A stretch of DNA of 64,000 nt from Planktothrix agardhii NIES-204 (GTDB taxonomy: Bacteria; Cyanobacteriota; Cyanobacteriia; Cyanobacteriales; Microcoleaceae). Numbering within the stretch: the stretch's first letter is position 1; each line of letters begins with the position of its first letter. The translations under genes and the position numbers were made by a program. The stretch spans positions 2,063,501 through 2,127,500 of the forward strand of contig AP017991.1 in the NCBI GenBank assembly GCA_003609755.1. The letters are read 5' to 3'. The notes beneath the pieces were generated by a model. The model was not told the origin of the DNA and ran no database searches. It saw only the letters and a list, made by a program, of their open reading frames with translations. This document shows positions 1-8,962 of the stretch, in pieces.

Positions 1-1350
1 TTGAGTCTTCCAACAGATAGTGGAAGTACATCCCAAAATGTTCAACTTTTCATTGAATTTACTTGGACAAAAGGTTCAGGGTCAAATAGTGGTTTTAAAA
101 TCACAAAAATTGATGGTTTACCAACTAATAGTCTAAATTTAATTGATAAGTACCTCAAAGTTTTCAACGAACTTCGGAGCCAAGGCTGTGAGAAAATTCT
201 TTCAGATTGGCTTAATGGATTAACTAATACGAGTTTGACTCCAGGGCTAAATGGCAGTCCAAGTAAAACCGAGGACGGCAAAATGAAGCTTCCTCTTAAG
301 CTCACTTATAAAATTGAAGGACTTGGTCTGAGTGAGAGTAGTGAGATTGATTTCGAGGCAGTATTTGCAATTCCACGAAGCCTTGATGATCTGCCTCGTG
401 CAATGTGGCAGTCCATTGTAGATAGCTCTGGAAAAATTGCTGAAGATATTCTTGCAGATCCCGATACTTATGAAGTCGTTTTTATTGAAATAGGAATACG
501 TGGGGGAGCTAAAGCATTCGCTCGTGTAATATGTCGTGCATTGGAAGAAGGACTTGAAGCTATGGCTAAGGCTCTTGCTAGTGCTGCTGCTGGAGTTGTA
601 GCCAAGACACTAGCAGATGCTGCCGCACTAGCAGGGATGCTGATGGCTGTATCTCTTTTAGGGGTAAAAGCTGTCAGCCTTTTGGAAGCAATTTGGGATC
701 AAATAAAAAGCGGGTTTAGTGGTGATGATTCCGAAAAAGAAAAAGCGGAAAAAAAAATTCGCGACATTCGATCTCAAGTAGAATCTACTATCAGTGAAGT
801 AGATAATCATATTAATGATATTAGAGAGAAAATAAACATTAAGAGCCTGAACATTACTCTCAATACTCAGAAACAATTTTTAGCGGTAGTAATTTGGAAT
901 TTAGGCGATGACAAAGAACTGGAATCTGGAAGTAAATTGTCTTGTAAATTTCGACTGCTTTCAGGTGAGGCAGGAGACACTCAAGGGCGAATATTGTCCG
1001 AAGCTGAAAAGCCGCTTTTCCCAGTTGTTAAAAATTGGGCGGAAATTCCTAATAATTCGGAATATCGGATGAATGCCTCTGTTAAATCTATTTTAAGCGG
1101 TTTTACTTTTATGAATCAACAAACAGAAGACTCTATGACTTCCGCCATTGGTCAATTGCAAGGGATTGATAATAGTGTAGCCAGAGATTTCGCTAATTAC
1201 TTGCAAGGTAAATTAGATGAATTTAGGTCTTATAACACACATGGCATCCAATCTGACTGGGTTTATGCTTATTCTGATATTCCCAGTTATACCACTGTAG
1301 GGAAAAGCTACATTGGCATGAATACCCGAATATTCATAAAACGCGACTAA
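1..1350 (+). CDS. Unrecognised protein with hydrophobic Ala-rich core
   Basis: I do not recognise this 449-residue frame. It is open from the first base of the window (TTG), so the true start may lie upstream. Visible features are a polar N-terminal half, an alanine-rich hydrophobic stretch at about residues 190-227 that could insert in or associate with a membrane, and a Lys/Glu-rich probable coiled coil at about 243-280. There is no signal peptide. It ends 34 bp before a tail-fibre-like gene on the same strand, so the two are probably co-transcribed. An amphipathic/hydrophobic core next to a fibre gene would suit an effector or pore-forming protein, but that is inference only. Confidence 0.6.
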   Translation: MSLPTDSGSTSQNVQLFIEFTWTKGSGSNSGFKITKIDGLPTNSLNLIDKYLKVFNELRSQGCEKILSDWLNGLTNTSLTPGLNGSPSKTEDGKMKLPLKLTYKIEGLGLSESSEIDFEAVFAIPRSLDDLPRAMWQSIVDSSGKIAEDILADPDTYEVVFIEIGIRGGAKAFARVICRALEEGLEAMAKALASAAAGVVAKTLADAAALAGMLMAVSLLGVKAVSLLEAIWDQIKSGFSGDDSEKEKAEKKIRDIRSQVESTISEVDNHINDIREKINIKSLNITLNTQKQFLAVVIWNLGDDKELESGSKLSCKFRLLSGEAGDTQGRILSEAEKPLFPVVKNWAEIPNNSEYRMNASVKSILSGFTFMNQQTEDSMTSAIGQLQGIDNSVARDFANYLQGKLDEFRSYNTHGIQSDWVYAYSDIPSYTTVGKSYIGMNTRIFIKRD

Positions 1351-1384
1351 CTCTAAATTCATTCAAACAATCGTAGTAAATATT

Positions 1385-3277
1385 ATGAACACTGAAAACT
1401 TAAAATCCATTCCCAAACAGCGATATTACGATCAACAGCTTTTAACAGTGGAAGACTTCCAGCGAGAGCAGAATTTTCATATTGCTTATCGTCAACTACA
1501 AAATCAATTGCTCCTGAAAGCGGGTATTTTAACAGGTCTGACTGTTCAATCCGGTGTAACACAGGGACAGGTGCAGATTATGTCTGGTGTTGCCATTGAT
1601 AACTCAGGTCATCTCATTAATCTAACTGATAGTGCCAAATTCAACGATGCTAATATCCTGGTGCAATCCAGTCAATTTCTACTCGATTTGAGCGATCAGC
1701 AGTATCACAACAAAACCTGGCTATTAATCCTTGAATACAATCAAGAAGAAGACCCCAATGCTCCCAATCAATGGAAAGAGATTCCGAAATTTGTGTTACT
1801 TTCCGGCACTAGCGGAGTTAACTACGATCAGATAGCATTGGCTACTCTTAACGTAACGACATCTCAAATGAGTGCAACTCTCTCAATTAGTATTGAGATC
1901 GATTTAAGCATTCGTGTTAAGGCTGTTATAGATTCTGAACGCATACCTGCATTAAATGTTGAACAGATTCCTGCTCTTCCAGTTTCTAAAATTTCAGGAC
2001 AATTCGCGGCTGAACAAATACCTGACTTAAAAGCTGAAAAAATTACATCTGGTCTATTTGACCTTAAGCAAATTCCTGATTTACCAACATCTAAAATTAA
2101 GGGAAATTTTAGTATTGACCAGATTCCTGAACTTAGTGCTGATAAGATAACATCTGGGATATTAAAGGTCGATCGCATTCCCGATCTGCCATCATCAAAG
2201 ATTACTGGTAAACTTAGTCCTGAGCAAATTTCCAATATTTTTAGTGGTAACGTTGGCATTGGTACGAGCAACCCTCAAAGGTTATTACATGTAGGTGCAT
2301 ACCGTCCAGGAACAGGAGAAACAAGTACTGGTGTAATTCGCTGTGCCCACACTCATGGCGGAACATTTAAGTCGTGGGATTTCGGAGTAGGAGACGGCAG
2401 TATCTTTGGTCATAATGACTTTTTTGGATTCCGCTGTGTCGAAAACCAGATAACTTCTTTGGTATTGGATTCGAGTGGAAAGGTTGGTATTGGCACGAGC
2501 AATCCTAAATCAATGTTACAAATTGGGGATGGGTTGGCTGGTGGATATCGTTCTTGGATGGTGCGAGGAACGCAGGTTGCTTGGGATACAGATAATGTGT
2601 TTTTGGGCTTAAAAGATGAAGGAGGTGAGCGCAAAGATTCTGTGATTGCTTGGGGTGACAATAATGATGATGTATTTCGATTTATTTTTACTGGAGGAAA
2701 TGATGTAGAAGGGAAAGAAATAATGAAGTTGGAGCCAACTGGAAAGGTCAGTATTGGTACAAATAATTCAAGGGTGAATTTAAGTGTAAACGGTTGCATT
2801 GATGCTGTGAGTCTCAATGCAAATGGAACCCCTATTCCTATATATCAACGCTTCATTTATGGCTTTTCTGGTGAGCATAGAGTTATAACATTTAGTCAAA
2901 GTGATCCTTGGAAGGAAATTGCTAAAACATACAGCCCTTTTGTGCATGCTACACCTAATGTTCCTAATGGGTACACCCGAAAATGGCGACTTAACTGTAT
3001 CTACTGGGATGAAAACGCTGCTAATACGAATGTTGAAATTAAGTTGTGTGATATGTCTGGAAAAGACATTGCATTGTTCGTTCTTCCACAAGTAGCAGGG
3101 GGGTGGGGATGGAATGCTCAAAACTATAGTGATTGGTTCCAATTTGGGACAGGAAGCCAAAATGAAATATTCAAGGAACATGGTATTTGGTATGTCCGTT
3201 TAAATTCAAGGGCACCCTACAAAAATAGTGGACAGTTATGGTCTATTATTCTGGAGGCATATAACTTTAAACCTTAA
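1385..3277 (+). CDS. Baseplate/tail-fibre-like protein
   Basis: This 630-residue protein starts with RYYDQQLLTVEDFQREQNFH, a pattern I associate with phage-tail-like baseplate proteins (YFDGQFLT-DFQ-EQ-YH). Residues 185-285 form a degenerate repeat alternating IPxLPxSKIxG and EQIPxLxAEKITSG, probably a fibrous shaft. It is followed by NVGIGTSNPQRLLHVG near 289 and two weaker copies near 370 and 455, a motif common in tail fibres and adhesins. The C-terminal ~145 residues are aromatic and glycine-rich and may form the receptor-binding tip. No sheath, tube or AAA genes are in view, so a contractile injection system cannot be shown; the neighbours lie beyond the left edge. An adhesin is the alternative. 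Confidence 0.65.
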   Translation: MNTENLKSIPKQRYYDQQLLTVEDFQREQNFHIAYRQLQNQLLLKAGILTGLTVQSGVTQGQVQIMSGVAIDNSGHLINLTDSAKFNDANILVQSSQFLLDLSDQQYHNKTWLLILEYNQEEDPNAPNQWKEIPKFVLLSGTSGVNYDQIALATLNVTTSQMSATLSISIEIDLSIRVKAVIDSERIPALNVEQIPALPVSKISGQFAAEQIPDLKAEKITSGLFDLKQIPDLPTSKIKGNFSIDQIPELSADKITSGILKVDRIPDLPSSKITGKLSPEQISNIFSGNVGIGTSNPQRLLHVGAYRPGTGETSTGVIRCAHTHGGTFKSWDFGVGDGSIFGHNDFFGFRCVENQITSLVLDSSGKVGIGTSNPKSMLQIGDGLAGGYRSWMVRGTQVAWDTDNVFLGLKDEGGERKDSVIAWGDNNDDVFRFIFTGGNDVEGKEIMKLEPTGKVSIGTNNSRVNLSVNGCIDAVSLNANGTPIPIYQRFIYGFSGEHRVITFSQSDPWKEIAKTYSPFVHATPNVPNGYTRKWRLNCIYWDENAANTNVEIKLCDMSGKDIALFVLPQVAGGWGWNAQNYSDWFQFGTGSQNEIFKEHGIWYVRLNSRAPYKNSGQLWSIILEAYNFKP

Positions 3278-3303
3278 GATCTGCTTGTTAACCAGCGAAC
3301 TAA

Positions 3304-3723
3304 TGTGCTTACCCATCAACACAAGATTTACGGGGTGAAACTAAAACTTTTACGGAGGACACGTATTGGGTAGGTAATTTTTTTAATGACCGAACTTCTG
3401 CAATCAAGATTGAGATTCGGTTGGATTCTCTCCCTCCGGTCAAGAGCATCAGTTGGCAACCACGAAATCCAGTCTATGCAAATAGAGTAATGACGATCTC
3501 CTGGACTCCCGTTGAACAAGCAACCGAATATGATGTCATCATTCTGCGTGATGATAATGTTCAAGTCCTTCATCAAAAAGTTAACACTACTTCTCTAAAG
3601 TATACTCTCCAGAATGTAGATATTTTTCATAAGTTAACCGCCACTATCTATGCTTATGCAGAAGGCTATTTGCCCAGTCCCGAACTTAGCCAAACTTACC
3701 ATTGTGGAAACTCTCTTGGTTAA
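3304..3723 (+). pseudogene. Beta/gamma-crystallin-like C-terminal fragment
   Basis: From 3304 to the TAA at 3721 one frame stays open and encodes ETKTFTEDTYWVG and NFFNDRTSAIKIEIR. This resembles the Greek-key pattern of bacterial beta/gamma-crystallin domains (TFTEDTxWVGDDFNDxxSSIxV). A fibronectin-III-like stretch follows, rich in V, T and Y. A stop (TAA at 3301) closes the frame upstream and there is no ATG near the conserved part; the first usable start, TTG at 3421, would lose the crystallin motif. I read this as the 3' remnant of a larger secreted or adhesive protein truncated at about 3300, just after the fibre gene. The remaining Fn3-like part might still be translated. Confidence 0.5.
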
Positions 3724-3792
3724 TAAGGAGAGTCGGATTCTAGTATAATAGAGTACAGTAAATATCAGTAGCAGTTTGTAATAAATTGGTTT

Positions 3793-3894
3793 AAGTAGGT
3801 AAACAAAATTAATTACACGCTAGGTTAATCTGAAGCCCTTGAAACACATAAAAAACCATAAATAGGATGTGCAAATAATTTTGTGTAGGTACTT
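3793..3894. repeat. MITE-like element, family 1 copy 1
   Basis: The ends form an imperfect inverted repeat: AAGTAGGTAAACAAAATTAA on the left, and AAGTACCTACACAAAATTAT reading in from the right. The element is 102 bp with an AT-rich core and no coding capacity. A second copy with the same termini but a different core lies at 33321-33454. Together with the pseudogenes on both sides it fills the gap from 3724 to 4006, where no gene is seen. Confidence 0.7.
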
Positions 3895-4006
3895 ATAAAT
3901 CTCTGGGTAAAGATGTATGAAAATTACAAATTTTATTGATATTATTCAATTGAGAGCTTTAATTGAGCCCGATAAAACCCTCACGGGGTGACAAGAGAGC
4001 TAAAAG

Positions 4007-4266
4007 CTAGACTGAATCAACATCATAGCTCTCTGACCCCTCTGAAAAAAAAGGCAGCTTATCGCATTTAGTTCTCATGAGTTGTTGAGCCAAATCCGTC
4101 CAAATTTCCATTGCAGCTATCCATAAAAGTCCATATTGTCCTATCCAAAAGTTACTATGGCGTTTAGAGACTCGCCCTAACTCTTGGAGGCGATTGATAT
4201 ATTTTTGTTGCCCAAGTTGTTTAATTTTTAACCCTTATAAGGCTGTTATGGTATAGGCGATTGCTA
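4007..4266 (-). pseudogene. IS4-type transposase C-terminal remnant
   Basis: Read on the minus strand, this stretch gives AIAYTITAL-stop-GLKIKQLG, QQKYINRLQELGRVSKRHSN and FWIGQYGLLW before a terminal TAG. This resembles the C-terminal part of IS4-family transposases common in cyanobacteria. One in-frame TAA interrupts it and the N-terminal catalytic part is missing. It begins exactly where the adjacent toxin frame stops, so it looks like the scar of an insertion that cut off the toxin's C-terminus. No clear terminal inverted repeats or target duplication were identified. Confidence 0.6.
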
Positions 4267-4485
4267 TTAATATACTTCATACACTAAACGATGCTCATCC
4301 GTAATTTGTCGAGACCAATATCCTCTGAGTTCATGCTTTAGAGGTTCAGGTTTGCTAAGTCCAGTAAAGGGTTAACGCACAATATCATTAATCAAGGTGA
4401 TAATCTTTCGATGAATTTTTTTGTCTTGTGTCGCCCAGTTGTTGAATTATTCAAAAGCCTCATGAGAGAAGGTTATATTTTTCAT
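4267..4485 (-). pseudogene. Decayed YoeB-type mRNA interferase toxin
   Basis: Minus-strand translation from ATG at 4485 reads MKNITFSHEAFE-stop-FNNWA, then DKKIHRKIITLINDIVR-stop-PFTG, then [18 protein letters not shown] and [12 protein letters not shown]-stop. This is the YoeB/Txe fold almost end to end. YoeB is a ribosome-dependent mRNA interferase. Two in-frame TAA codons inactivate it and the last ~15 residues of the family, including the C-terminal catalytic segment, are replaced by the transposase remnant. Its start overlaps the antitoxin frame by 26 bp, the usual arrangement for this type of pair. Confidence 0.75.
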
Positions 4486-4749
4486 TCCATTCTTCAGGCG
4501 TAAAACTGACTAATTTGGTCTTTGTTTCAATGTTTTGAATAGAGGTAATCAAGTGGTTACGATTGGCTTGAGTAGACAGCAAATACTCTGTTTCATCTTG
4601 TTAAATAGATGGGTTAGTATTTGTCTCAAGAACATCTTGTTTAACTAAAACAATCACTTCAACAACCATTCCTTCGGCTAAATCAGAGGTTTGAATTTCT
4701 ATTTTGCCATTTCTGCCAACGACCACTTGCTGTTTAATACTACTGAGCA
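4460..4749 (-). pseudogene. Decayed YefM/Phd-type antitoxin
   Basis: From a GTG at 4749 the minus strand encodes an N-terminal segment (IKQQVVVGRNGKIEIQ, EGMVVEVIVLVKQ) like the short AbrB-type heads of cyanobacterial antitoxins. A single TAA at 4601-4603 follows, then DETEYLLSTQANRNHLITSI and LVSFTPEEWNEKYN, a strong YefM C-terminal signature. The frame overlaps the YoeB-like frame downstream, as in intact yefM-yoeB operons. Without the TAA it would be a full-length antitoxin of about 95 residues. Between 4750 and 4930 I see no gene. Confidence 0.7.
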
Positions 4750-4930
4750 CGATCAAACCCTCATGGTACTATATCTCACATTAATTTTAGTTTACCATGA
4801 TATTAACATAAAAGAATATGCTCAATTTTCCATCCAAATGCCTACTAATACTAAATTGGCATTTGAATGGAAAATTCTTAAAATTTCTGAATTTTTAGCC
4901 TACTGGGTGATCCAGAATCTGGATTTCTAA

Positions 4931-5263
4931 TTAGGGAGTCCAGGCGGTTTGGGAACCTTGACCCCAGAAACCATCATATTTTTTAACTTTGATATCCCCC
5001 AAAACCTGAACCTGACAGGCTAAACGGCGTTGTTTATCTGAGGAATGGGGAGGAAGGGAAAGGCGGGTTTTCTCTTTCCATTGGGGTTCGGAAACTTCCC
5101 CTTCAATTTCGACGCAACAAGTCCCACAAGTCCCAAATCCGTGACAGTTTATTAGGGAAGCTTGACCATTATAAAGATCAATTCCATTTTCTAATAGGAC
5201 TTTACGGAGATTAGCACCGCGATCGCAAGTAATCGTTTTCCCTTGAGCTTGAATTTGTACCAT
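4931..5263 (-). CDS. Plant-type 2Fe-2S ferredoxin-like protein
   Basis: A 110-residue soluble protein with a single ferredoxin domain. The cluster ligands are visible as C40-x5-C46-x2-C49 (INCHGFGTCGTC) and C83 (RRLACQ), the plant-type [2Fe-2S] pattern with a one-residue-longer first loop. C13 and C50 are extra. It would transfer single electrons in the cytoplasm; the partner is unknown. It is transcribed away from cimA with 227 bp between them. The ATG at 5263 is the obvious start. It is more divergent than photosynthetic PetF, so a specialised electron-transfer or thylakoid role is more likely than bulk photosynthetic transport. Confidence 0.85.
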   Translation of the reverse strand: MVQIQAQGKTITCDRGANLRKVLLENGIDLYNGQASLINCHGFGTCGTCCVEIEGEVSEPQWKEKTRLSLPPHSSDKQRRLACQVQVLGDIKVKKYDGFWGQGSQTAWTP

Positions 5264-5490
5264 TTTTCCCTGAATAAAAGTTATGCAATGATTCTTAACT
5301 AAATTGTTACTTTTTTCAAGCCCAAAACGAGAGATTTAAAAGTAAAATAAGATTGAAAAAGAAAAATTAGCTAAGATGGATGATTACAAGCCCATAGAGG
5401 TCACACCACTAAACCCTAACGCTAAAATATAATCAACTACTCATATTTGCCGCACTATCAATTAATTGTTAACTGTAAATTTTAGAACCT

Positions 5491-7110
5491 ATGACTCATC
5501 CCCTTTGGATCTACGATACCACATTAAGAGACGGCGCCCAACGGGAAGGATTATCTTTATCTCTTGATGATAAATTACGAATTGCGCGTCAATTAGATAG
5601 TTTAGGAATCCCTTTTATTGAAGGGGGATGGCCGGGGGCTAATCCTAAAGATGTGCAGTTTTTTTGGAAGTTGCAAGAACAACCCTTACTTAATTCGGAA
5701 GTTGTGGCATTTTGTTCCACCCGACGACCGAATAGTAATGCGGCAGAAGATGATAATTTGAAAGCAATTTTATCCGCAGGAACACATTGGATAACATTAT
5801 TTGGGAAATCCTGGGATTTGCACGTGATCGAAGGATTACAAACCACCCTAACAGAAAATCTGGCGATGATTGCGGATACAATTCAGTTTTTTAGGAGTCA
5901 AGGAAGACGGGTTATTTATGATGCGGAACACTGGTTTGATGGCTATAAAAATAATCCTAATTATGCCTTACAAACCTTAATAACGGCGGCCCAGGCGGGG
6001 GCGGAATGGTTGGTTTTTTGTGATACGAATGGAGGGACTTTACCCCATGAAGTAACTCAAATTGTTAGGGATGCAATCCAAGCTACAAAAGACTTAGAAA
6101 CGCCTTTTCCTCTGCAATTTGGGATTCATAGTCATAATGATTCGGGAACGGCTATTGGTAATGCGATCGCAGCCGTATTAGAAGGGGTAAAGATGGTACA
6201 GGGAACAATTAATGGCTATGGAGAACGTTGTGGAAATGCTAATCTTTGTACTTTAATTCCCAATTTTCAATTAAAATTAGACTATAATTGTATTCAAGAT
6301 GAACAGATTAAAAGACTAACAGAAGTAAGTCGGTTTGTGAGTGAAGTTGCTAATTTAGCCCCGGATGATCACGCGCCTTTTGTGGGATTATCTGCCTTTT
6401 CCCATAAGGGAGGAATTCATGTTTCTGCGGTACAAAAAAATCCCCTAACCTATGAACATATTCCCCCAGAAGTTATTGGAAATCAACGGCGAATTGTGGT
6501 TTCAGATCAAGCTGGTTTAAGTAATGTTTTAGCCAAAGCTAGAACCTTTGGGATTGATTTAGATCGGAATAATCCCGCCAGTCGTAAAATTTTACAACAA
6601 CTGAAGAATTTAGAAAATCAGGGTTATCAATTTGAAGCGGCAGAGGCGAGTTTTGATTTATTAATGCGAGAAGCATTAGGAACCCGCAAAGCCTTTTTTA
6701 CACTGAAAGGATTTCAGGTACATTGTGATAAATTCAGCGATGAAGTTTGCCATGCTTTAGCAACGGTGAAAGTTACTGTTAATGCTGAAGATATTTTAGA
6801 AGCCGCTGAGGGAAATGGCCCTGTATCAGCCTTGGACGCTGCTTTAAGAAAAGCATTAGTAAATTTTTATCCGATGATTGCTGAATTTCAACTGCGGGAT
6901 TATAAAGTTAGAATTATTGATGGCGGTTCAGGAACATCGGCAAAAACTCGGGTTTTAGTTGAGTCCAGTAACGGTCAGCAACGTTGGACGACGGTGGGAG
7001 TTTCTACTAATATTATTGATGCTTCCTATCAAGCGGTTGTAGAAGGCTTAGAATATGGTTTATTACTTAAACAGCAGGAAACTCCGGTTAGTGTTGTTGC
7101 GGTAATTTAA
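5491..7110 (+). CDS. cimA: Citramalate synthase
   Basis: A 539-residue LeuA-like enzyme expected to condense pyruvate and acetyl-CoA to citramalate, the first step of the threonine-independent route to isoleucine. The N-terminal TIM barrel opens with YDTTLRDGAQREG (residues 8-20), where Arg-Asp bind the divalent metal and substrate; the metal-binding HxHND (GIHSHNDSG) sits near residue 210. The region after about 350 is the linker and the LeuA-type dimerisation/regulatory domain. Its length and the EGGWPGANP motif fit the CimA group rather than isopropylmalate synthase. The start has TTAGAACCT just upstream with little Shine-Dalgarno character. Confidence 0.92.
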   Translation: MTHPLWIYDTTLRDGAQREGLSLSLDDKLRIARQLDSLGIPFIEGGWPGANPKDVQFFWKLQEQPLLNSEVVAFCSTRRPNSNAAEDDNLKAILSAGTHWITLFGKSWDLHVIEGLQTTLTENLAMIADTIQFFRSQGRRVIYDAEHWFDGYKNNPNYALQTLITAAQAGAEWLVFCDTNGGTLPHEVTQIVRDAIQATKDLETPFPLQFGIHSHNDSGTAIGNAIAAVLEGVKMVQGTINGYGERCGNANLCTLIPNFQLKLDYNCIQDEQIKRLTEVSRFVSEVANLAPDDHAPFVGLSAFSHKGGIHVSAVQKNPLTYEHIPPEVIGNQRRIVVSDQAGLSNVLAKARTFGIDLDRNNPASRKILQQLKNLENQGYQFEAAEASFDLLMREALGTRKAFFTLKGFQVHCDKFSDEVCHALATVKVTVNAEDILEAAEGNGPVSALDAALRKALVNFYPMIAEFQLRDYKVRIIDGGSGTSAKTRVLVESSNGQQRWTTVGVSTNIIDASYQAVVEGLEYGLLLKQQETPVSVVAVI

Positions 7111-7112
7111 CC

Positions 7113-7253
7113 CTGGCTTCGTTTCAATTCGTCATTACCCATAAACCCGGTTTTTTATCAGATGTGCAGGTCACTCAGAATGAAGATTGTTTCCCAATGG
7201 TGGCGATTGGTCACGGTAACGATGCTATGATGGGTTTAAAACCTAAGAGTTAA
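7113..7253 (+). other. Short open fragment between cimA and comM, possible gene remnant
   Basis: A frame without a start codon encodes THKPGFLSDVQVTQNEDCF then PMVAIGHGNDAMMGLKPKS-stop, ending 5 bp before comM. The composition looks coding rather than random, but I cannot assign a family. It may be the 3' end of a gene deleted upstream by a rearrangement that joined it to cimA. Confidence 0.3.
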
Positions 7254-7258
7254 AAATC

Positions 7259-8788
7259 ATGTTAGCTAGGGTTTGGAGTGCCTCTATTGTTGGAATTGAT
7301 GCGGTTAAAGTTGGGGTGGAAGTCGATATTTCCGGGGGACTGCCTAAAATTATGGTGTTGGGACTTCCCGATGCGGCGGTTCAGGAATCACGAGAACGGG
7401 TAAAAGCGACTTTAAAAAATGCCGGATACGCTTTCCCGATGCGAAATATTGTAATTAATTTAACTCCGGCGGATTTACGCAAAGAAGGGCCAAGTTTTGA
7501 CCTTCCGATTAGTATTGGGATTTTAGCCGCATCGGAACAAATTAAAGCTGATTTATTGGGGGATTTTTTATTTTTAGGAGAGGTGAGTTTAGATGGCGGA
7601 TTAAGACCCGTTGCTGGGGTACTTCCGATTGCTGTAGCAGCCCAAAAAATGGGAATTACTGGATTAGTTGTTCCTGAAGATAATGTTCAAGAAGCGGCGG
7701 TTGTTCAGGGATTATCGGTTTATGGATTTAAAAGTTTATTAGATGTTACTGATTTTTTAAATCATCCCAGTGCTTATCAACCTATTAAATTAACTGCATC
7801 GCATTTATTATCTCAAAAAACAACAATTGGCTTAGATTTAAGTGAAGTTAAGGGACAGGCTCACGCTAGACGGGCGTTAGAAATTGCGGCGACCGGAGGA
7901 CATAATTTAATTTTTGTCGGGCCGCCGGGGAGTGGAAAAACCATGTTAGCCCGGCGTTTACCTGGGATTTTACCACCTTTAAGTTTTGAAGAATCTTTAG
8001 AAGTAACTCGGATTTATTCGGTGGCGGGACTATTAAAAAATCGTGGAACTTTAGTTAGCGATCGCCCTTTTAGAAGTCCCCATCATTCCGCTTCCGGCCC
8101 GGCTTTAGTTGGGGGAGGAACCTATCCGAAACCAGGGGAGATTTCTTTAGCCCATCGGGGCATTTTGTTTGCCGATGAATTGACAGAATTTAAACGGGAT
8201 GTATTAGAGTTTTTAAGACAACCTTTAGAAGATGGATTTGTGACGGTTTCTCGTACTAAACAATCGGTGATTTTTCCGGCTAAATTTACTTTAGTAGCGA
8301 GTACCAATCCCTGTCCCTGTGGATATTATGGGGATACTATTCAACCTTGTACTTGTTCGCCTCGTCAACGAGAACAATATTGGGCAAAATTATCGGGGCC
8401 ATTGATGGATCGGATTGATTTACAAGTGGCAGTTAATAGATTAAAACCAGAGGAAATTTTACAGCAATCTCAAGGTGAAAATTCTGCTAATATTCGACAA
8501 CGAGTAATTACAGCCCGGGAGCGAACTTTTCAACGATTTGCAGATGAGCCCCAGTTAAAATCCAATGCGGAAATGCAGAGTCGGCATATTCAAAAATGGT
8601 GTCAATTGGATACTGTGGGACAGAGTTTATTAGAAAATGCGATTAGAAAATTAGGGTTGTCAGCAAGGGCGAGTGATCGGATTTTAAAGGTAGGTCGAAC
8701 TATTGCTGATTTATCGGGGGAAGATAATATTAAACCCGCCCATATTGCCGAGGCTATTCAATACCGAACTATTGATCGAATGCAATAA
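7259..8788 (+). CDS. comM: YifB/ComM family Mg-chelatase-like AAA+ ATPase
   Basis: A 509-residue protein with the family order: an N-terminal ribosomal-S5-like domain (about 1-180), a Mg-chelatase AAA+ core with Walker A GPPGSGKTML near residue 221 and Walker B FADEL near 303, a CPCG-x-YGD zinc-like loop near 350 (STNPCPCGYYGD and PCTCS), and a C-terminal helical domain. In transformable bacteria ComM is a hexameric helicase that promotes branch migration during recombination of incoming DNA. It acts in the cytoplasm. The 3' neighbour is an unrelated PEP-CTERM gene, so it is probably monocistronic. Confidence 0.9.
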   Translation: MLARVWSASIVGIDAVKVGVEVDISGGLPKIMVLGLPDAAVQESRERVKATLKNAGYAFPMRNIVINLTPADLRKEGPSFDLPISIGILAASEQIKADLLGDFLFLGEVSLDGGLRPVAGVLPIAVAAQKMGITGLVVPEDNVQEAAVVQGLSVYGFKSLLDVTDFLNHPSAYQPIKLTASHLLSQKTTIGLDLSEVKGQAHARRALEIAATGGHNLIFVGPPGSGKTMLARRLPGILPPLSFEESLEVTRIYSVAGLLKNRGTLVSDRPFRSPHHSASGPALVGGGTYPKPGEISLAHRGILFADELTEFKRDVLEFLRQPLEDGFVTVSRTKQSVIFPAKFTLVASTNPCPCGYYGDTIQPCTCSPRQREQYWAKLSGPLMDRIDLQVAVNRLKPEEILQQSQGENSANIRQRVITARERTFQRFADEPQLKSNAEMQSRHIQKWCQLDTVGQSLLENAIRKLGLSARASDRILKVGRTIADLSGEDNIKPAHIAEAIQYRTIDRMQ

Positions 8789-8909
8789 ACTATAGGGATA
8801 ATTTGTTGTCATTAATCTTTTTATTGTATCTTTACAAAAAAAACTAAAATCTTTACACTAACCCCTGTTAATTCCTGGATCACCAGACTATATTAAATAT
8901 ATAGATTAT

Positions 8910-8923
8910 CGGTATTGATACCG
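8910..8923. promoter_or_regulatory. Perfect 14-bp palindrome upstream of PEP-CTERM gene
   Basis: CGGTATTGATACCG is a perfect inverted repeat 40 bp before the ATG at 8963, following an AT-rich tract (TATTAAATATATAG). It is well placed for an operator near the promoter. No regulator is identified. Confidence 0.35.
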
Positions 8924-8962
8924 TGATCAATTTTGATTTAAAACTTAACAAAATAATTTAAC

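Noticed and set aside
4691-4930. 79-codon plus-strand ORF
   Set aside because: It is antisense to the decayed antitoxin over its first part, and the remainder has no family-like pattern or ribosome-binding site.
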